The position numbers and the translations under genes are program-made. The notes beneath the pieces are model-generated. The model was not told where the DNA came from. It ran no database searches and was given only the letters and a program-made list of their open reading frames with translations. A stretch of 34,310 nucleotides of DNA from Chloroflexota bacterium (lineage in GTDB: Bacteria; Chloroflexota; Dehalococcoidia; JACVQG01): the NCBI GenBank assembly GCA_016210545.1, contig JACQTY010000163.1, forward strand, positions 1 through 34,310. Direction: 5' to 3'. Shown here piece after piece: positions 30,948 through 34,310 of the stretch; the first letter of the stretch is position 1, and each line of letters starts with the position of its first letter.

Positions 30948-32249
30948 CTATGAGTCCAGCTTCTTCATGCCCAGGCTCTCCATGAAGGCGTCGAGCCGGT
31001 CCAGGACCTGGTTCTCATCGAACTCCCGTTTGTCGGCGGAATTCCCTTCGTAGACCGTGACCGGTACCCCGGCCTTCAGCAAGGCCAGACGCTGTTCCAT
31101 GGCGCCCAGCGAAAGCCCTTCGCAACCACGGTTCATATGCATCATCATACCATCAATTCGCCACTCGCGGATAATCCGCAGTAGTTGCTCACTCTTGGGA
31201 CCGGGAAGGCACATACCCGGGTATATGGGCTTCTCCAGGTACCACAGCGCCAGGGCGCGCAGGGCGTCGTCGCGTGTCTTCAGGGGCATGCCCCGCTCCT
31301 CGGGCGTCGTGGCCCGTCCCCACGAGTCGTCGGGCTGGTCTTCCCAGGCGCCGTGCAGCGTGTACGTATAGATGGACCCCAGCACGACCGCGCCGTACCG
31401 CTCCAGATACCGGTAGAGCTTCAAAAAATACCAGGGGGGAATGCCATCGTCCCAGAGCCGACAACGTTCGGTGGCCAGGGCAGCGATGTGGTCGGACACC
31501 CTGTCTTTTACCTCGGCCAGAAGCTCTTCGTAGAAGTGCACCGTGTCATCCTCGTAGCGGCTGACCACGGTAGGGAAGTACAGGGTATAGATGGTCTTTT
31601 GGTCCAGGGGCGCCGGAATAGCCTTGTTAAGGGTGCATATTTCCGCCCACAGGCTGGTGGTACGGAACTCGTTGTGGGCGGCGTGTATGAACTTATCATC
31701 ATTATACTTCTGGCCGGTGATTTTCTCCATCCACTCGATGCAATCGCTCATCTGAGTGGCCAGATACTCGATATCCTCTTTGCCAGTGCGCCTATCGGGA
31801 TAAAGGGGGAAGTCGATGTAGAAGCTGGGCATATTGAAGTGCTCACAGCACACCTGGAGCCATTTACTCTCGGTATCGCACAGGCTCCTCTTGATGCAGA
31901 AGTCCGGCCTGGGGAACTCGCCGCCGAAATAATAGCGATTGCGGAACATGGAACCCCAGAAGTTCCGAGTATAGACGCACAGGTCGCGGGCGTAGCCCCG
32001 CGCCTCCACTTCCTCCGCGCACTCCCGGGCGAAGTCCAGGTCCATGCCCACTGTGGCGCCGTAGGGATGGCCTTCCAGACAGGCGTGGCCCTCCAGTCCG
32101 GCGGGCAACTCGATAAAGCTGCCGCTGTCCACCAGCACCAGGGTCTTGCCGTTCTCTTTGGCCGTCTGAATGTCCTTGAAGAACTTGAGCCGTAGCTCCT
32201 TGGCCTTCTGCCACATCTTCAAAGGACGGGTCTTGTACAGGTTTTGCAT
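30948..32249 (-). CDS. 2-hydroxyacyl-CoA dehydratase / benzoyl-CoA reductase B-type subunit (3)
   Basis: The third B-type paralogue has 433 residues. The shared cysteines are Cys91 (DLCVYTRNFWGS), Cys124 (LCDTESKW) and Cys376 (NRGCEGL); an additional Cys118 and a Cys-Cys pair near 134-135 are specific to this copy. The start is ATG 32249, matching the N-terminus of the paralogues (YKTRPLKMWQKAKELR); the frame to 32375 runs through a palindromic repeat and is not coding. It lies 213 bp after the C-type gene that begins the cluster and is its likely partner. Confidence 0.9.
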   Translation of the reverse strand: MQNLYKTRPLKMWQKAKELRLKFFKDIQTAKENGKTLVLVDSGSFIELPAGLEGHACLEGHPYGATVGMDLDFARECAEEVEARGYARDLCVYTRNFWGSMFRNRYYFGGEFPRPDFCIKRSLCDTESKWLQVCCEHFNMPSFYIDFPLYPDRRTGKEDIEYLATQMSDCIEWMEKITGQKYNDDKFIHAAHNEFRTTSLWAEICTLNKAIPAPLDQKTIYTLYFPTVVSRYEDDTVHFYEELLAEVKDRVSDHIAALATERCRLWDDGIPPWYFLKLYRYLERYGAVVLGSIYTYTLHGAWEDQPDDSWGRATTPEERGMPLKTRDDALRALALWYLEKPIYPGMCLPGPKSEQLLRIIREWRIDGMMMHMNRGCEGLSLGAMEQRLALLKAGVPVTVYEGNSADKREFDENQVLDRLDAFMESLGMKKLDS

Positions 32250-32330
32250 TATTGGTCTTCCATCCTCGGGAATTCCCGTCCCCTCAGGCGCCTGGCACAC
32301 GGCACACCAGAGGAGGTCGCATCCGATCCC

Positions 32331-32389
32331 GTAGGGGCCGACCCATGGGTCGGCCCCGCCAGCGGGCGAACACACGGGTTCGCCCCTAC
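32331..32389. repeat. Double palindrome between dehydratase genes
   Basis: The ends GTAGGGGC (32331-32338) and GCCCCTAC (32382-32389) enclose two hairpins: GGGGCCGACCC-AT-GGGTCGGCCCC (32334-32357) and GGGCGAAC-ACACGG-GTTCGCCC (32364-32385). The second hairpin is close to the one after nuoN (25622-25643). The element fills much of the gap between a C-type and a B-type gene. Confidence 0.7.
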
Positions 32390-32462
32390 ATCCGTCGCTT
32401 CGGTCCTCGGTACTTGGCCGAGCCTCAAAAAGAGTCGTGTAGTCATCGTAAGAGCGGGTATC

Positions 32463-33590
32463 CTACACCGCCTGCAACTGGAGCATCTCCAGGAATGCCT
32501 CCACCCGCGTGCGGAACTGTCCTAATGGTATCGTTATATCCACCTCCAGGAACAGGCTGGGGATGCCAAACTGCTCCTGAAGGAACGCCTTCAACTTAGG
32601 TATGTCGAACTCATGGGGAGTGCAGAATTTCTGCTGCACCAGCAGAGCGCCCTGGACGTTGTACTCCTTGACTAACCTGGCGATGTGCTCGAAACGGAAG
32701 CGGGTATCCTGGACGTCCTTCTGAGGACAGGGCGGCCGGTCCATGTACCGCGAAGCAATGGCCAGGAGCCTGTCTGTGGCGGGCGCGACCTCATTCCAGA
32801 AATAGCGGCTGCCGGTGCAGTGGTCATCTATTACCACGGTTGATCCCAGCGACTCCACCATTCGCACGAACTCGGTATCGTCGACCTCGCTGCCCACCAT
32901 CATGAGCCGGATGCCGGTCTCCCGATCAGGTCTTCTACTTTGCAGCTCCGCCAGAGCAGCCTCCAGGAGCTTGTTGTGCTCCGCCTTGTCCATGACCTGG
33001 CTGGAGACGACCATCTCAATACACTCGGCGCCGGTCACCGGAGGGTTTTCCGCTTTCCTCAACTCGTATATGTGGCGCAACAGGCGGCGGCTCCGGTTGT
33101 AGACATCTATGGCCGAGTCCAGGGACGAATCGGATATCGCCTTTCCGGTGAAAGCCTCCAGGGACTCTTTGAACTTGCCCAACTGCACGGCGAAGTAGGG
33201 CTTCACGCGGGCGCCGCGGACATCCGATGGCGTGTATATGTAGTGGTGGTACTTCAGGGGGATGTTCAGTGTCCAGCTTCCGAAGACATTCCGCATGTGG
33301 ACGCACGTAAAGCCGTCCACAAGGCCGTCCAGGTAGTCGTACCTGCCGAGAAGCCCCTGGGCCAGCACGTCCCGCGAGAAAGGGCAGTACATGGTGGGGA
33401 TATGCCGTTCGGCCACATCCTGGGGCTCATGGCCGCCGAGGACGCGCACCGGAAGGATGCCAGCGGCGTAGATGATCTCCTCGGGGGCGTATGTACAGAG
33501 GTATCCAATAACCTCCCGGTTATGGCGGGCCTTCCATTCCCGGGCATAGTCATGTCGACTTTGAAATTGCTTGGGAAAGACGTCTAACAA
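32463..33590 (-). CDS. 2-hydroxyacyl-CoA dehydratase / benzoyl-CoA reductase C-type subunit (2)
   Basis: The 375-residue C-type paralogue is the first gene of the cluster. The conserved residues are Cys32 (CTYAPEEII), Cys69 (YCPFSRD; the second Cys of the other copy is Ser here), Cys96 (FTCVHM) and Cys323 (QKFCTPHEFD), plus SRYFWNE. The chosen start is TTG 33590: it aligns residue for residue with the ATG of the other C-type protein (LDVFPKQF against LEKFQEIS) and has GAGAGGA upstream. A consensus promoter lies about 95 bp before it. The pair with the following B-type gene suggests one enzyme; its substrate is unknown. Confidence 0.9.
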   Translation of the reverse strand: MLDVFPKQFQSRHDYAREWKARHNREVIGYLCTYAPEEIIYAAGILPVRVLGGHEPQDVAERHIPTMYCPFSRDVLAQGLLGRYDYLDGLVDGFTCVHMRNVFGSWTLNIPLKYHHYIYTPSDVRGARVKPYFAVQLGKFKESLEAFTGKAISDSSLDSAIDVYNRSRRLLRHIYELRKAENPPVTGAECIEMVVSSQVMDKAEHNKLLEAALAELQSRRPDRETGIRLMMVGSEVDDTEFVRMVESLGSTVVIDDHCTGSRYFWNEVAPATDRLLAIASRYMDRPPCPQKDVQDTRFRFEHIARLVKEYNVQGALLVQQKFCTPHEFDIPKLKAFLQEQFGIPSLFLEVDITIPLGQFRTRVEAFLEMLQLQAV

Positions 33591-33685
33591 AAGAGTGCGA
33601 TTCCTCTCAGCGGGCTGAAAACACAAGAACACCAGCGGCGCCGACCGAAAACCATATCCAGCGAAGCTGCTTCAAAAACAGATTC

Positions 33686-33715
33686 ATTATATCAGAAGGT
33701 GGAAAGGGGTGTCAA
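33686..33715 (-). promoter_or_regulatory. Consensus promoter of the dehydratase/reductase cluster
   Basis: On the minus strand TTGACA (33715-33710) and TATAAT (33691-33686) are both perfect and separated by 18 bp. Transcription would begin near 33679, leaving a leader of about 90 bases before the TTG start at 33590. Confidence 0.8.
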
Positions 33716-33819
33716 AGCGGCCTCACCCGCTAACCTCCTCTCTGATGATGGGCGGCCATGCCCCCGCGGGCGCCACCCCGATGAATCGAGGGCCTCCCAC
33801 GGCAATGAAAATGCACCAT

Positions 33820-33949
33820 GTCTTTGCGAGCCGAAGCCCTGAGTCCCGATGGCCCGGGACGAAGGGGCAGCGAAGCAATCTCCTGACATAAGGCCAACCG
33901 CTCATCCAAAAGCGGAGATTGCTTCGTCACTTCGTTCCTCGCAAAGACG
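33820..33949. repeat. Nested inverted repeat, same family as part of 10245-10391
   Basis: The outer ends GTCTTTGCGAG (33820-33830) and CTCGCAAAGAC (33939-33949) are perfect reverse complements. Inner arms CGAAGCAATCTCC (33871-33883) and GGAGATTGCTTCG (33914-33926) are also perfect. The same GGAGATTGCTTCGTC and CGCAAAGACG words occur inside the element at 10192-10428, so this is a dispersed repeat. I see no gene in 33716-34109. Confidence 0.7.
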
Positions 33950-34109
33950 CGTGAAGCTGTTTTCGGGGTAGAGAGGGGGAACCGGATGGCTGATGGCGTT
34001 CACATTGGGAATGCCTTTTCGACAGGTGGGTCCGCGCGGGTAGTGGGAGAGCGCTGGAGAGAGGGTCCTGCAACCAATTTCATGCCTCCATTGGCAGGCG
34101 ATTTCGTTC

Positions 34110-34310
34110 TTAGCGGAGCTTATCGCCGCCCAGAAGGTCCACCTTGCCTCCGTTACGCCCGTCCACTGCGTTGAAACCGAAGCGGCGTCCGGCTTTGCCG
34201 TTCACTCCGGAGATGGCCCGGTCAATATCCTCCCTGGTAAACCCCGGCGTGGCTGACCGGGGGGCTTTCTCCGGGCGCTCTATGACCAGGCTGTAGAGGA
34301 CCTCTTGCAC
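34110..34310 (-). CDS. 3' part of an unidentified gene, cut by the window edge
   Basis: A minus-strand frame runs from the window end to a TAA at 34112-34110, giving at least 66 residues. It contains PGFTREDIDRAISGVNGKAG followed by a Gly-rich end (RNGGKVDLLGGDKLR). The GTG at the very edge could be a start or an internal codon. I do not recognise the family. It would be transcribed in the same direction as the dehydratase cluster but is separated from it by 519 bp containing a repeat and a promoter. Confidence 0.45.
   Translation of the reverse strand: MQEVLYSLVIERPEKAPRSATPGFTREDIDRAISGVNGKAGRRFGFNAVDGRNGGKVDLLGGDKLR

Noticed and set aside
33986-34174. 62-residue plus-strand frame near the right edge
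   Set aside because: It overlaps the antisense 3' end of another frame and has no motif or convincing ribosome-binding site.

Overview
The window looks like high-GC bacterial chromosome, most plausibly from an uncultivated Chloroflexota of the Dehalococcoidia type. That is an inference from gene content: an 11-subunit complex I without an NADH module, several benzoyl-CoA reductase / 2-hydroxyacyl-CoA dehydratase subunits, a FabK enoyl reductase, frequent GTG and TTG starts, and many intergenic palindromic repeats. No rRNA, tRNA, CRISPR array or intact transposase was seen.

Layout. 1-671 carries no gene and is rich in repeats. 672-4160 (minus strand) is a fatty-acid operon, yceD-rpmF-fabK-fabD-fabG, read from a consensus promoter at 4172-4200. 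A bicupin gene diverges from it (4339-5454); its own promoter overlaps a 15-bp direct repeat lying between the two promoters. An orphan solute-binding lipoprotein, a PAC2-family protein, a crotonase and a class III CoA-transferase (minus) follow up to 10024. After a 237-bp terminal-inverted-repeat element come a TlpA/CcdA thiol-redox pair (10675-11939) and, convergent to it, a two-component pair (REC-only regulator plus REC-PAS-histidine kinase, 12151-13986).

14757-25603 is the respiratory core: a strong promoter and nuoABCDHIJKLMN. It lacks nuoEFG, so the complex probably takes electrons from something other than NADH, possibly ferredoxin. A 68-residue DUF2007-like gene sits between nuoK and nuoL, and a Nudix hydrolase gene between nuoM and nuoN. 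NuoI has Thr where a cluster-ligand Cys is expected. Directly after nuoN is an unusual structure: a second copy of the last 81 bp of the nuoN end lies 739 bp downstream. Its last codons differ almost only at synonymous sites, and a small coiled-coil/winged-helix gene lies between the copies. This resembles the displaced gene end left by integration into a 3' end.

26450-33590 (minus strand) holds five paralogous subunits in the transcription order C-type, B-type, C-type, B-type, B-type, starting from a consensus promoter at 33686-33715. No ATP-dependent activator or electron-input subunit is in the window. The intergenic gaps contain different palindromic repeats and one good terminator hairpin. 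The window ends in the 3' part of an unidentified minus-strand gene.

Taken together, the region suggests an anaerobe with acyl-CoA and possibly aromatic-CoA metabolism (CoA-transferase, crotonase, dehydratase/reductase subunits) next to a proton-pumping respiratory complex. The link between those modules is inferred from proximity only.
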